A DNA stretch of 48,430 bases from CAYWBW01 sp964456745 (lineage in GTDB: Bacteria > Patescibacteriota > Gracilibacteria > GCA-2401425 > JAJOLG01), in contig CAYWBW010000015.1 in NCBI GenBank assembly GCA_964456745.1, positions 1 to 48,430 of the forward strand, written 5' to 3'. Each line of letters opens with the position of its first letter. Positions within the stretch are counted from its first letter, which is position 1. This document shows, piece after piece, positions 1-8,884 of the stretch. The translations under genes and the position numbers were made by a program. The notes under the pieces are model-generated. The model worked only from the letters and a program-made list of their open reading frames with translations, ran no database searches and was not told where the DNA came from.

Positions 1-43
1 GATACGATTTTTTGTTTTTATCTTGACACTTTCCTTTAATAGG

Positions 44-425
44 CATCTCGACCGAAGCGCAGCGAAGTGGAGAGATACCTTTAGTAACGTAACAGCAGAC
101 AAATGAAATTATATTACGTATATATCATCGCAAGTAAGTCATGAACTCTGTATATATGAGTTACAAGTAATTTAGAAAAAAGAATCTCTGAACACAAATT
201 ATGATTAATTCAATGATTCACAAAAAAGTATTGATGTAACAAGCTAGTATATTACGAAGAAACCAATGAAATACTCTCTGCAATAGAGCATGAAAAGCAG
301 TTTAAAAAGTGGAATAGATCAAAAAAAGAAAAGTTAATCAAAGCTATGAATCCTTCATGGCGTGATTTGGCTTATATACACTAAACAAGGTATTTCTCCA
401 CTCGCAAGCTCGGTCGAAATGACAG
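44..425. mobile_element. Inverted-repeat element enclosing a GIY-YIG endonuclease gene
   Basis: Two imperfect inverted arms surround a single gene. The left arm lies at about 44-92 and contains CTCGACCGAAGCGCAGCGAA; the right arm lies at about 386-425 and contains CTCCACTCGCAAGCTCGGTC. The reverse complement of the left arm matches the right arm over about 40 bases with a short gap in the middle. The whole unit is about 380 bp and holds nothing but the GIY-YIG gene. Arms of this kind resemble dispersed palindromic repeats found in many bacterial genomes. That the enclosed nuclease moves or maintains the unit is inference. Confidence 0.55.
103..384 (+). CDS. GIY-YIG family endonuclease-like protein (UPF0213 / YhbQ type)
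   Basis: 93 aa from ATG to TAA with UGA read as Gly. The N-terminus YYVYIIASKSGTLYIGVTS carries the GIY-YIG signature (here YVY...YIG), followed by the conserved arginine helix (NLEKRISEHK), then GFTKKYGCNKLVYYEE and a C-terminal EKQFKKWNRSKKEKLI-type segment with NPSWRDL. This is the full length and motif order of the small stand-alone UPF0213 proteins, which have a single GIY-YIG nuclease fold. Several glycines, including that of the YIG motif, are UGA codons. It is enclosed by inverted repeats, so it may be part of a mobile unit. Substrate unknown. Confidence 0.85.
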
Positions 426-479
426 GTTTTGAATTTATTTCATAGCGAGAATTGTAAGTTAAAATTTAACCTGGAAAGA

Positions 480-504
480 TACCTCGTCAACTTGCTGCGA
501 GGTA
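480..504. repeat. Small hairpin, 7-bp stem
   Basis: TACCTCG and CGAGGTA pair perfectly around an 11-nt loop. There is no T-run next to it, so a terminator role is weak. It lies between the GIY-YIG unit and the transposase remnant. Confidence 0.4.
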
Positions 505-587
505 GTTAATTGTTTATTTAAATATATACTAAATTTGCTAAATAATTTCGAACCTATATAGTATGGATATAATTAATCCATATTTTT

Positions 588-1681
588 ATGTACAGAAAAT
601 TTGAAATTTCAGATCAGGAGTATCAAGAAATTAAGAATCGCAAAAAGAAAGAAAAAACAGCCAAGATATATAGAAGATTGCAGTTTTTAGAAATGAAATA
701 TCAATGAATGACAAATATTAAAATTGCTCCAATGGTAGATGTTTGTAATGATACATTAACTGATTGGACTGATATCTATGTTGATAAATGATTAGATTGA
801 ATTTGTAGTCTTAATTATGAATGAAGAAGAACTTCTAAGTTAGATGCAATTAAAGAGTCTATTGTTAAACATGTGGATGATAAAAACGTATCAACAATAA
901 AAGAATTACAAGACTGGATAAACACTTCTCATTGAATGTTATTTTGAATTAGTTGGCTTTGGGAATACTGTAAAAAAAACTGAATTTGTTTTACAAAAAA
1001 GCAAGATTAATTCCTTGAAAGGTACCACCTGTAGAAGTTCAACTTGAATGGATTGAGCTTATAAACAAGACTGTAGAATCAGCTAAAAACAGTAATGATA
1101 TTGTGTTATTTCTTGATCCAATGCACCAAATGCATAATAACGAGAATGATTATTGTTGGCAGGAAAAAGGTAAATTATGAACAAAAAATGTTTTATCAAA
1201 TTCAGGTAGAAGAAGATTGAATATTATAGGTGCATTAAACGCTAATTCACTTATACCAACAATATTACTTACAGAATACAACTGTGACACAGAAATGATA
1301 AAATCATTTCTGCTAGAAGTAAGAAAAGAATATCCACAAAACAAGCATCCAAAAATTACAATATTTTTAGACAATGCTAGATATAATAAATCCTATGAGA
1401 CTCAGGCATTTGCTATATTGCTTTTAATAAAACTTGAGTTTCTACCGCCATACTCACCAAATCTAAATCTCATATAGAGATTATGGAGATTTATTAGAAA
1501 GAAGATAATGAAAAACAAGTACTATCCTACATTTGAAGAGTTTTATAAAAAAATTATTGGATTTTTTATGAATATTGAAGATTACATGGATGAATTAGAA
1601 AATTTACTAACTCTAAATTTCGAAATTATTAAGCGGAATTGGTATGACCATACTTCAAGAAATCTAAAGATTATCTTTTAA
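588..1681 (+). pseudogene. IS630-family transposase, frameshift site plus amber codon at catalytic Glu
   Basis: A DDE transposase of the IS630/Tc1 type. ORF A (588-1010, 140 aa) begins MYRKFEISDQEYQEI and holds the helix-turn-helix part. The reading continues in the -1 frame as KKARLIPGKVPPVEVQLEW. The catalytic segments FLDPMH (first Asp), IFLDNARYNKS (second Asp) and LPPYSPNLNLI follow. The frame change occurs exactly on A AAA AAG at 995-1001, a canonical -1 slippery heptamer, so it may be programmed. At 1475 the Glu expected in the NLIERLW motif is TAG, which truncates the protein and removes the third catalytic residue. The C-terminal part then stays open to TAA at 1679. The copy is therefore inactive unless the amber codon is suppressed. 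Confidence 0.8.
995..1001 (+). promoter_or_regulatory. Putative -1 ribosomal frameshift site (A AAA AAG)
   Basis: The zero-frame codons are ACA AAA AAG. ORF A stops three codons later at 1008. Slipping one base back on the heptamer continues into the frame that encodes the conserved DDE core. Frameshifted expression is known for several IS families, but no downstream stimulatory structure was checked here. Confidence 0.5.
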
Positions 1682-1795
1682 GTGAGGAGTTGATCATGTA
1701 TATAATTGGTTTTGCTTATTTGGACTCTAATAATGTAGATCTAGTGCATAAGTCAAAAAAATTAATAGGTGATTAAGATTAGTGCTGTATTTTGT

Positions 1796-1920
1796 CCTTC
1801 TTCGCTTCTTGCGCAATTTCCAAAAAATGGCGTGCCATTCGAAGCTTTGCCAACCACTACGGAGCTACGCAGGGCATTCTTCCATTTCCGATTCGTCCCT
1901 CATCGCAAAGCGAAGAATGG
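1796..1920. repeat. Palindromic element abutting the 3' end of tRNA-Cys
   Basis: The stretch is richer in G+C than its surroundings. Its left end (1796-1813, TTCTTCGCTTCTTGCG) is nearly the reverse complement of its right end (1904-1920, CGCAAAGCGAAGAATGG). The last three bases of the right arm are the CCA end of the tRNA on the minus strand. It may be a dispersed repeat or an insertion at the tRNA 3' end. No protein of plausible composition is encoded. Confidence 0.4.
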
Positions 1921-1992
1921 AGGTGCCAGCCGGATTCGAACCGGCGGATAAGGGTTTTGCAAACCCTGGCCTTACCACTTGGCGATGGCACC
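1918..1992 (-). tRNA. trnC: tRNA-Cys (GCA)
   Basis: The minus strand folds as a tRNA: acceptor GGTGCCA pairs with TGGCACC, the anticodon stem AGGGT/ACCCT encloses loop TTGCAAA with anticodon GCA, and the T-arm is CCGGTTCGAATCCGG. The discriminator base is U, a Cys identity element, and CCA is encoded at 1918-1920. It lies 85 nt downstream of rplK on the same strand and could be cotranscribed with it. Confidence 0.95.
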
Positions 1993-2077
1993 ATCTACGA
2001 ATTAATTTGTTTAAATAACGACAACTTAATTATATTATCTATGAAATATGAAGATACAAATAAAAAAATAAATTTCT

Positions 2078-2506
2078 CTAAGCTGCCCATTTTACAGTTA
2101 CACCCATTGACCTACAAGTTCATGCAAGAATTTTTACTCAAGCTTCTTCGTCATTTGCATTTAAATCAGGGGCTTTTTTCTTATAAATTTCTTTAAGCTC
2201 AGATTCTTTAATTTCAGAAACCTTATTTATATGAGGTTCTCAAGATCATTTTTTTAATTTTAATCTTTCTTTTATTAGAGTTACGGCAGGGGGTTGTGTA
2301 TAAACAAATTTAAAACTTTTATCATCAAAGACTTCAATTTTTGTCGGGAGCTGTTGTCCTTTCAAGTCTTTTGTTGCTTCGTTAAATTGTGTACAAAAGT
2401 CATTAATTTGTACTCATGCTTGTCAAAGCGCAGAACCAACTGGAGGAGCTGGAGTTGCTCATCATCAGGTTATTACTAATTTAATTTTTTTTACTACTGT
2501 TGCCAT
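2078..2506 (-). CDS. rplK: 50S ribosomal protein L11
   Basis: 142 aa, full length for L11. The N-terminal domain reads GGATPAPPVGSALGQAGVQI, the signature that binds 23S rRNA helices 43/44 in the GTPase-associated centre. The C-terminal RNA-binding domain contains GSGEPHINKV, DLNANDEEAG and TCRSMGV. UGA codons fall on conserved glycines. It is the last protein gene of the secE-nusG-hypothetical-rplK group. rplA, which normally follows rplK, is absent and tRNA-Cys follows instead. Start ATG at 2506, 36 nt after the preceding stop. Confidence 0.97.
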
Positions 2507-2542
2507 GATTATTATTGTTTATTGGTATTTTAAGTTACTGAT

Positions 2543-3145
2543 TTACTCTAGATAGTCAACTATTGATTTTGTAAATGTTTTCATCGCCTCATGGTTCTCC
2601 TTTGGGTATTCAAATCACCATACTTTTCATTTTATTAGTGAGACTAGAAATACTGTGTCTTTTTTGCGATCATTGTTATAATAAAATGAATATGTTCACA
2701 GGTTATTAGCTTCAAATTTAGTATCATTTTTATTATCATTATCTAGTTTAATTGTGTTTTGAACTGAATTTTTTACTTTTATGTAAGTGTCTAATCCTCA
2801 ATTAAGTTCATATAAGGTTAAATATATTTTATTTCAATCTAATACATTTATTTTAATTCATCATTCTAGAATGATTGATGCTATATCAAATTTTGAAAAT
2901 AGTAATGTAAATTTCTCTTCTTTTTGAATTGTTAAATTTTCTAATAATTTTGCTCTAGATTCATTTGGCAAACTGCTCTCTAGTTCTTCTATTTCACTTG
3001 TATCTATTAAGTCATTTGAAAAGTTTGGTTGATTAATTATATAATTAATTACTCAAATCAAAACTAATACTAGAGCAAATAGATCTACAAATTTAATGTT
3101 TTTGTAAAATGCCCCAAGTTTGTTTGGGATATTTTTATTATGCAT
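2543..3145 (-). CDS. Membrane-anchored hypothetical protein between nusG and rplK
   Basis: 200 aa. A single hydrophobic segment near residues 17-38 (FVDLFALVLVLIGVINYII) is followed by a charged, Asn- and Lys-rich domain, so it probably has one membrane anchor and a soluble C-terminal part. Its ATG overlaps the nusG stop by one base (TAATG), which points to translational coupling and a single transcript. I recognise no family. Standard bacterial operons run secE-nusG-rplK-rplA without such an insertion, so it is either lineage-specific or too diverged to recognise. Confidence 0.85.
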
Positions 3146-3729
3146 TATTTTTTCTTAATTTGAGTAAAATCAAGTTCGATTGATGTTTCTCTATCAAATA
3201 CATCAACCAAAACTTTAACTTTTCATTTTACATCATCTACTTCTCCAATTTTTCATTCGTATGTTGCAAACGGTCAATCAATTATTTTAACTATATCTCA
3301 AATTTCAAAATCTGTTTTAAATTTACCTCACTTATCTTCAGTTTTTTGCATGATAAGTCAAAATTCTTCTGGAGATACTGGGATTGGAATATTTCATGCT
3401 CAAACAAATCATGTAACATTTGGTGTATTACGAGCTACATACCAGCTTTCGTCTGTTACTATCATATTAATCAGTACATATCATGGGAAAATTCTTTTTT
3501 TATCTTCAACTGGTTTTCATTTTTTTATCACATATTCATTTTCTTTTGGAACAATGACATCAAATATATAATCTTGCATATTCATTGTGTCTATCCTTTG
3601 TCTAAGAGCTTTTTCTACTGCATCTTCATATCATGAATAAGTATGAAGAACGTACCAGTTTCTTCATTGACCTGGATCTTGTCTAGTTTCTTTATTGTAT
3701 ACTGAGTCACTTGTACTTGTATTTGTCAT
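3145..3729 (-). CDS. nusG: Transcription termination/antitermination factor NusG
   Basis: 194 aa. The NGN domain starts at about residue 24 (NWYVLHTYSGYEDAVEKAL) and includes the conserved RIFPGYVLINM strand and the NTPNVTGFVG segment. The C-terminal KOW domain is IGDIVKIIDGPFATYEGKIG. NusG binds RNA polymerase at the clamp and links it to ribosomal protein S10 or Rho. The sequence is full length, and at least eight glycines are UGA. It lies between secE and a small membrane-protein gene, in the usual secE-nusG order. Confidence 0.97.
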
Positions 3730-3752
3730 AGGAAATTAATAATTCTAAAATT

Positions 3753-4070
3753 TTATTTATTGTCTTCTATTTCAACCTTTACATCCTTTAATATATCAAT
3801 ATTAGATCATGTTGAAATTGTAGCTCAAGATAATAAAATATTTCAAGAGCCGTCTGTAGTATGTTCTCTTACTATTGGTACATTATTCTTAGGGTTTAGT
3901 TGCGCAATAAATGTATATGCTTCAGATAACATATAGTCAAAAACTCATAAAACAATAGCTACACTAAGTGTAAATCATATTGTAATCTTGGAAATTCTTA
4001 TTGCGTGATTTTTGGTTGGCCATGTAACATTGTGAAGCTCTGATATTGCTTCTTTGATAAATTTATTCAA
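3753..4070 (-). CDS. secE: Preprotein translocase subunit SecE
   Basis: 105 aa beginning at a TTG codon (NKFIKEAISELHNVTWPTK). The conserved SecE amphipathic motif ELxxVxWPT is at residues 11-19. One transmembrane helix follows (KITIGFTLSVAIVLGVFDYML), and then a longer than usual hydrophilic tail of about 50 residues. No ATG is available: an in-frame TAA lies four codons upstream of the TTG. SecE clamps SecY in the translocon. First gene of the nusG/rplK group, preceded by a good promoter. Confidence 0.9.
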
Positions 4071-4118
4071 GTTTGTTAGTTAACTTGTTAAAAAGCATTC
4101 TCTTTAAATGCAAGAGGA

Positions 4119-4147
4119 AATATATTGATATTTCAAGGGTTTGTAAA
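4119..4147 (-). promoter_or_regulatory. Probable promoter of secE-nusG-rplK
   Basis: On the minus strand TTTACA (4142-4147) is separated by 17 nt from TATATT (4119-4124), about 50 nt upstream of the TTG start of secE. Confidence 0.55.
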
Positions 4148-4165
4148 GGGAAAATTAATATGCTT

Positions 4166-5227
4166 CTAAAAAATCATAAAATTTCTTGCATAATCAAAAT
4201 TAGAATCATAATTTGTATAAATTTCTTTTTTACTTTCTATTCTTTTGGTATAGGTTTTATAAATATCATCAGATCATAGATAGTTTTCTCATTTGTTTGT
4301 TATTCATCATATTTTTGCTTCTGTTTTGAAGTATGCATATCTACTAGGAAGTTTTACACTTTCTCAAGATTCATCTAGTCATTCAATTGTTAGTATTATG
4401 GGGAACACCCTTGCTTTAAATATAAATATGTACTCATATTTTGTAATGGTATAATCTCAGCTTTTATAATTTTCATCACTTGGAAGATTGAATATTGCTT
4501 CCTTTGGAAGATCTACAGTTCATAGGTCTCCAAAAATATAGCTGCCAGAATTTCATAGATTATCTGATCAATTGCTAAATCAGATTCTGTGAGTTTGTGT
4601 ATTTCAAGGTTGAGCAATAGGCCACCTAGCTTGAACAACATCAAGTCATGCATTTTCCTGTTCTCAATTTGGAAGACTCCACTTAAGCCTTAATTGTTTA
4701 ATTTTATCTTGACTCCAGCTTCAGTTGATTTCTCTTTCTTCAGCTGTGAGTCTAAATTCAAATGATCAATATGGATTAATTCTTGTTTTAACTTTATTTA
4801 CGAGCCTACTTGCACTAACTGACACATCTCAAACATGATTTATTCATATAATGTTTTCTCATACATTTTTCTTTGAAAAATCAACAAGAATATCGCTATC
4901 TATTACTTCATTTGATTCTAAATTTTTATTAATCACTTTTCAGAGTCTTTTATCTTTTATTTTTCAATATATAACATCTGACCTCCTATTCATTATAATA
5001 TTTGATCAACTATATAATTTTTCTGATTTTTCAAAATATTTAACTATAGCTTCTTCCATTGCACTTTCAGCAGAATATTGAGCTACTATTCAATAAGCGA
5101 GTTTTCAAATTTGGTCTCTGTACTGCTTTGCAAGAGAGGAGACAGTTAAAAAAAGTATCATAATACTAGTTGATAGTATTACAACTACTAACATTATGCT
5201 GGCTTTTTTTTCATTATTTATTTTCAT
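4166..5227 (-). CDS. PilX-like membrane-anchored protein (type IV pilus assembly-like)
   Basis: 353 aa. The short charged N-terminus MKINNEKKAS is followed by a 24-residue hydrophobic helix (IMLVVVILSTSIMILFLTVS) and then SSLAKQYRDQI. This arrangement resembles the PilX N-terminal region of pilus accessory proteins, in which a pilin-like helix anchors a large extracytoplasmic domain. The rest is rich in Ser, Asn and Asp with WSQDKIKQLRLKW and several Gly-rich turns. No cleavage motif of the G/FTLIE prepilin type is evident. No other pilus gene is in the window. The family assignment rests mainly on the N-terminus. Confidence 0.55.
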
Positions 5228-5327
5228 ATTTTATTTATGGTATTATTTATGTTAAAATTTTAAATTATAACAAAAAACTTAAATAATTTTCTTAAAATTA
5301 GTATATATTCAAAATGCTTAAATACAA

Positions 5328-5355
5328 TTGACTTAGAAGAAAAAATACTTAGGAT
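5328..5355 (+). promoter_or_regulatory. Probable promoter of rpmH-rnpA-yidC
   Basis: TTGACT (5328-5333), 16-nt spacer, TAGGAT (5350-5355), 32 nt before the rpmH ATG. The -10 hexamer is only a fair match. The 160-nt intergenic region has no recognisable DnaA boxes. Confidence 0.45.
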
Positions 5356-5387
5356 TAGCCAAGTTATTTTTAATTTAAGAAATAAAT

Positions 5388-5561
5388 ATGAGTCTTCCGT
5401 ATCATTATAAAAGAAAATGAAATAAGGTTAAAAGAGCAAGAAAGCATGGATTTATGCATAGAAGTTCTAGCGTTTGAGGAAAAAATATTCTTAAGAGTAG
5501 AAGATCTAAATGAAGATATAGTTTAACAGTTTGAAAAATTTACTACGGTAAAAGAGTCTAA
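5388..5561 (+). CDS. rpmH: 50S ribosomal protein L34
   Basis: 57 aa. The core KRARKHGFMHR...GKNILKSRRSKGRYSLTV is the L34 signature. The N-terminus and the C-terminal GKIYYGKRV are slightly longer than in typical 44-46 aa L34. Glycines at conserved positions are UGA. L34 sits near the peptide exit-tunnel side of the large subunit. It starts the conserved rpmH-rnpA-yidC order, which is usually next to dnaA and oriC, but neither is seen here. Confidence 0.97.
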
Positions 5562-5576
5562 TTAACTCTTAGTATA

Positions 5577-5924
5577 ATGTTTCCAAAAGCTCTTAGGCTT
5601 AATACAAGTGAAGATATTAAAAAGATAGTTAAAAGTGGCTTGAATGTTAGGATGCCTTTTTTTATAATGAAGTACATTTATTCAGAGGATATTAAAATTA
5701 CGATTGTTGTAAGTAAAAAAGTGAGTAAGCTTGCAGTAAATAGGAATAGAATTAAGAGAATTTTTAGATCAGCTATTCAGGTTTACATGAAAGAAGATAA
5801 AATTAAATGAAATATTGTTTTTTTCCCACATGTTGCTAGCCTAGCTATGAAATCAGTTGAATTAGAACCATTTATAAATAAAGCATTTAATAAAATAAAA
5901 GCAAATTCATGGAAAAAATTTTAA
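5577..5924 (+). CDS. rnpA: Ribonuclease P protein component
   Basis: 115 aa. It begins MFPKALRLNTSEDIKKIVKSG, and the RNR motif AVNRNRIKRIFRSA at about residues 57-70 is the RNase P RNA-binding signature. Preceding beta strands FFIMKYIY and ITIVVSKKVS fit the family fold. It binds the catalytic RNA (rnpB, not in this window) and helps process tRNA 5' leaders. It is 15 nt downstream of rpmH, and its 3' end overlaps the yidC start by 16 nt. Confidence 0.95.
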
Positions 5925-7183
5925 GGTTTATTTTTATATTTTCTTTCACTTACCTTGTATTACTTTGGTTTATGCCAAAGCCAGATGTACAAACTGAGAG
6001 TAGATTGGTTTTTTCTACAGCTTGAAATTATACAATTTGAGATATTGTAGAAATCAATATTGATAATTCAACAAAAGAAGATGTGACATTTAAGAGTAGT
6101 TGTCCAAATTTTTATTTCAGCATTGAAAGAAATATCCAATGAGAAAAAGAAGATATTACTGATAGAGTAAATACAGAAGATTGTAGTGATCTTGTTGTAA
6201 AAGCATGAGAGAATAAAAAAATAAATTTATGAGATAATAATTTAAATACCTTTGTGCAAGAGGGGAATTATAAATTTATTGCTATTACAGATAATTGAAA
6301 AGAGTTTGAAGCTACTTTTGAGGTTTCAAAACCATGATTTTTTAAACAATATATTTGGAACGCTTTTATATATAAACCAATTTATAATGCTTTGATTTTT
6401 CTAATCAAGATTTGACCTTGAATGAGTTTATGATTTGGAATTATTTTTCTTACATTGTTGATAAAGCTAATTTTGCTTGCACCAAGTCATAAGGCTTTAA
6501 AGGGTCAAAAGGCAATGCAAAAAATTCAGCCAGAATTAAATAAAATTAAAGAAAAGTATAAGTGAAATCAACAAAAAATTGCTACAGAAACAATGGAGGT
6601 TTGGAAAAAGCATAAAGCAAATCCTTTATGATCATGTTTGCCTCTTTTTATTCAATTTCCAATATTGATAGCTATATTTTTTATAATTAGAGACGGTTTA
6701 AATGCAAATAGTGCTTATTTATTATACAGTCAATTTGCTACATTTGATTATTCAGCTATTAATACAAACTTTCTTGGCATACTTGATCTTACTAAGCCAA
6801 ATATATATGTACTTCCATTGGTGGTATGAGCTTTGCAGTTTTTTCAGATGAGTTTGTCATTTAATGGGCAACAGGTACCAGATAAAAATTCTTGAAGTAA
6901 AGACATGATGCAACAGCAGATGCAAATGATGAGTAAAATGATGAAGTACTTTATGCCAATTATGATAGCTGTCTTTACTGCTACTTTGCCAGCAGCGATT
7001 TGAATCTACTGGTGAGTTTCGACTGCATTTGCTATCTTGCAACAAGTCTTTATAAATAAAGACGATAGTGGCACCTGAAAGCAAAATAAAAAGAACAAGG
7101 ATATTATTGATGTTGATGTAGAGGTTGTAAGTAATACCTCTGCTAAAAAAACAAAAGATTGAATAACTAGAATAAAAGCCTAG
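5909..7183 (+). CDS. yidC: Membrane protein insertase YidC/Oxa1
   Basis: 424 aa. N-terminal membrane helix (residues 3-21), then a reduced periplasmic domain of about 120 residues, then the insertase core: FGIIFLTLLIKLILLAPSHK, the charged loop QKIQPELNKIKEKYKGNQQK, CLPLFIQFPILIAIFFIIR, LPLVVGALQFFQMSLS and a final pair of helices with PAAIGIYWGVSTAFAILQQ. The positively charged tail binds ribosomes in homologues. It inserts membrane proteins alone or with SecYEG. It starts inside rnpA, so translational coupling is likely. Confidence 0.96.
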
Positions 7184-7199
7184 ATACTTATTTTTTGAT

Positions 7200-7652
7200 T
7201 TGATATTAAATAAATTGCAAACAAAATACGATCCACAAAACTTAGGCGATTTTGACAAAAACAAGAAGTATACAATTGTATTTACTGAATGGAATGAAAA
7301 ATACGTAAATGTTTTGCTTAATGATTGTAAGAATACTTTAGAATCAAAATGAATAAAAAATATTAGTTTAATTAAAGTTCCTTGAAGTTTAGAACTTACA
7401 TTTTGAGCACTTAAAGCTATTGAGAACTGAGCTGACGTCATAATAGTAATTTGAACAGTTATAAGAGGGGGTACGAGTCATTATCAACATGTATGTGATT
7501 GAGTTACTCATTGAATAATAAATCTTCAGATAAAAACTTGAAAGCCAATTGTATTTGGTGTGCTAACATGTGATAATGAGCAGCAGATTAAACAAAGGTT
7601 GGGTAAATGAAAGGAGTGGGCTTTGTCAGCTATGCAGTTGAGTGTTGTTTAA
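7200..7652 (+). CDS. ribH: 6,7-dimethyl-8-ribityllumazine synthase
   Basis: About 150 aa. FTEWNEKYVNVLLN gives the aromatic/Asn substrate pocket, VPGSLELTFGALK the phosphate-binding segment, and IVIGTVIRGGTSHYQHVCDGVTHGI the conserved G-x-V-I-R-G-x-T-x-H motif with the catalytic His. GVLTCDNEQQI follows. It condenses the ribityl-pyrimidinedione with 3,4-dihydroxybutanone phosphate in riboflavin synthesis. The first in-frame start candidates are TTG at 7200 and 7215; the upstream frame is closed by TAA. No other rib gene is in the window. Confidence 0.92.
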
Positions 7653-7679
7653 AGTAGAGTATTGTAAAATTAATAATTG

Positions 7680-8747
7680 TTATTCTAAATCTTTTATTGT
7701 TTCTCTGGATGCAAGTAGTATTAATTTTCAAATAGTGTGATCATCAAGATGATCTGCCTCTTCTTCGTTGAAACTTATATTTTTTTCTTCACAATATTTT
7801 ATAAAACGATTTTGTAATTCTTTTGACCATTTTATTGCGTTCCAGATTCACAAAACAACTAAAGGTAATTCTTCTTCTGTATGTCAGTCAGTATGATCAT
7901 TTAGAATATCTTCTATGTTTATTTGATTTCTAGCTAAATCTACTTTTTTATTTATAGCATTTATTGAATATGTAGCGTCCCACATTTCATTAGCAGCTTT
8001 GAGTTTAAGAAGTCATTTTTTAGAATTTACATACTCTTCAAAGATGTACTTGATATTTAATCACATAACAAGTTTTTCTAGTTTGTTATAAGAAGAGTTA
8101 TTTTTAGATGCAAATTCCCATATTTCAAAAACAGATTTAATAAATTCAATTCATTGTTTTCATTTAATATGTTCATTGTATTTTTCTTCTAAGTCTATTG
8201 AATCTAGGTAAGTAGTGGCGATTTTTGATTTTGAAGGAGATTTGTTTACTTCTAGATAAATATCAAATATTGATTGAAGTTGATCAATTCAGTTTTCATA
8301 TTTCATTACAATATTAAGCGCTATCGAAAGTTCAATGGTGCTAAATTCTTTACAGCTCAAAAGTTTTAGAAAAGTTTCTTTATTTGAAATATGTAAACCT
8401 ATTAGCAATTGTTCAGTGTAAATTGTATCTTTGTGGTGTTTTTCAAGAAGTGAGATAAAATTTTGATCTTTTATCCTTGTTTTAATCTCATCTATATAAG
8501 ATCGCATGTTTTGAGTATCAGTTAAAACAGTTTCAACAGGTGTTATTGGATTTATTTTAAGAAAGGAGATTAATTTATTATATATATTTTGTCTAATTTT
8601 TGTCGTATCATCATCAGGGGTTTCTTCTGTATTTAGTGATTCAGATTGTCATGTTTGTTTTAAATGCCATGTAATAAGATCTCGTGGAGATGTACATTTA
8701 CCTATTTCAGTTTTTTCTTTTTTATTAATAATTTTTGGATTATCCAT
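7680..8747 (-). CDS. Hypothetical protein, alpha-helical, cytoplasmic
   Basis: 355 aa, no signal peptide and no membrane segment. It is acidic, rich in Lys, Glu, Ile and Asn, and probably helical throughout (for example SYIDEIKTRIKDQNFISLLE and EIWEFASKNNSSYNKLEKL). I recognise no motif or family. It ends head to head with ribH (28 nt apart, convergent), so the two are separate units. The 138-nt gap to the next minus-strand gene makes cotranscription uncertain. Confidence 0.8.
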
Positions 8748-8884
8748 AATTGATATATTTTATATTTAAAAAAATTGGAGATCATATTAAATATGCATAC
8801 TTAAAAGTCAATGCATGCATGTGTTTTAAGTTAAGAATTATCCAGGATTTTAAATTTTAAATTAAAACTTTTAAATTAACCTCC

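Noticed and set aside
1698..1780. Short plus-strand ORF starting MYIIGFAYLDSNN
   Set aside because: Only 26 codons, no context or family support, and located in the decayed insertion region.
1769..2196. Three overlapping plus-strand ORFs at 1769-2196
   Set aside because: They run through tRNA-Cys and the antisense strand of rplK; the apparent motifs come from the tRNA sequence.
5228..5387. Origin of replication next to rpmH
   Set aside because: rpmH-rnpA-yidC often flank dnaA/oriC, but no dnaA gene and no TTATCCACA-type boxes are seen in this 160-nt gap.
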